Assembly (NCBI RefSeq): GCF_009363535.1
Contig: NZ_CP045369.1
Span: 2,739,001 to 2,803,000 of the forward strand
Source of the DNA: Microbulbifer sp. THAF38
GTDB lineage: Bacteria > Pseudomonadota > Gammaproteobacteria > Pseudomonadales > Cellvibrionaceae
DNA: 64,000 bases
Reading direction: 5' to 3'
In this document: positions 63,947-64,000 of the stretch, piece by piece
Layout of the letters: each line of letters starts with the position of its first letter
Position numbering within the stretch: the first letter of the stretch is position 1
Position numbers and translations under genes: made by a program
Notes under the pieces: model-generated
The model's input: the letters and a program-made list of their open reading frames with translations, nothing else
Told to the model about the DNA's origin: nothing
The model's database searches: none

Positions 63947-64000
63947 ATGAACGAGAAAGAATTCCTCGCAGCTTACAACAAAGGTAGCTTTGAAGCCCCT
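63947..64000 (+). CDS. Start of a gene cut by the window edge
   Basis: ATG 63947 opens MNEKEFLAAYNKGSFEAP and runs off the window. Eighteen codons are too few to name a family. A start of this kind (xEFLAAYxxxxxExP) reminds me of NUDIX hydrolases, but that is weak. Confidence 0.4.
   Translation, partial: MNEKEFLAAYNKGSFEAP

Overview
The window looks like a chromosomal segment of a marine gammaproteobacterium, probably a Microbulbifer/Cellvibrionales relative. This is inferred from gene content only: bifunctional PutA, two TonB-dependent receptors, a LacI-controlled disaccharide phosphorylase locus, secreted metzincins and moderate G+C. No taxonomic marker such as rRNA or a ribosomal protein is present, and I saw no tRNA, rRNA or CRISPR array.

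Layout. 0.7-11.1 kb: DUF1254 protein, AraC regulator, Baeyer-Villiger-type monooxygenase, two phytanoyl-CoA-dioxygenase-like (PhyH) paralogues behind a secreted alkylsulfatase, and an acyl-CoA dehydrogenase. 11.4-15.3 kb: Lrp-type regulator divergent from putA. 15.6-21.3 kb: an integron-type gene cassette array with no integrase in the window. It holds two near-identical group IIC introns, each inserted in the bottom strand of a different attC site at the same position, two copies of a non-coding cassette and three small cassette genes. 21.3-26.5 kb: low-G+C accessory DNA with hypothetical genes, a VOC protein, a methyltransferase-like membrane protein, an IS3-family remnant and a P-loop kinase-like protein. 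26.5-31.3 kb: aquaporin-like channel and two paralogous DHA2 exporters around an amidohydrolase.

31.4-37.4 kb: a disaccharide utilisation locus (MFS porter and LacI regulator divergent from GH65 phosphorylase and beta-phosphoglucomutase). Its palindromic operators (ATTGCAATCGATTGCAAT type) recur in the promoter of the TonB-dependent receptor at 42.9-45.2 kb, so outer-membrane uptake, inner-membrane transport, phosphorolysis and sugar-phosphate isomerisation probably form one regulon. 37.4-42.5 kb: membrane and secreted proteins, a PaaI-type thioesterase, PpnN and an alpha/beta hydrolase. 45.6-49.7 kb: a His-rich metal-binding protein coupled to a third PhyH paralogue, a flavin monooxygenase, a LysE exporter and a DUF4870 protein.

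49.9-55.7 kb: a duplicated two-gene unit, each with a membrane-anchored prodomain-like protein upstream of a short secreted metzincin that lacks its own prodomain. Decayed pieces of further copies lie between them. 56.0-63.4 kb: a haem or other tetrapyrrole locus: TonB-dependent receptor divergent from an ExbB-like protein, a DUF2149 protein and an exported CobN-like chelatase, resembling hmuRS-UV of Bacteroidetes. 63.6-64.0 kb: a DUF2905 protein and the start of a truncated gene.

The strongest candidates for something new are the split prodomain/protease pairs, the three PhyH paralogues whose iron-binding HxD motif reads HxN (one coupled to a His-rich protein), and the double group IIC-attC intron array.
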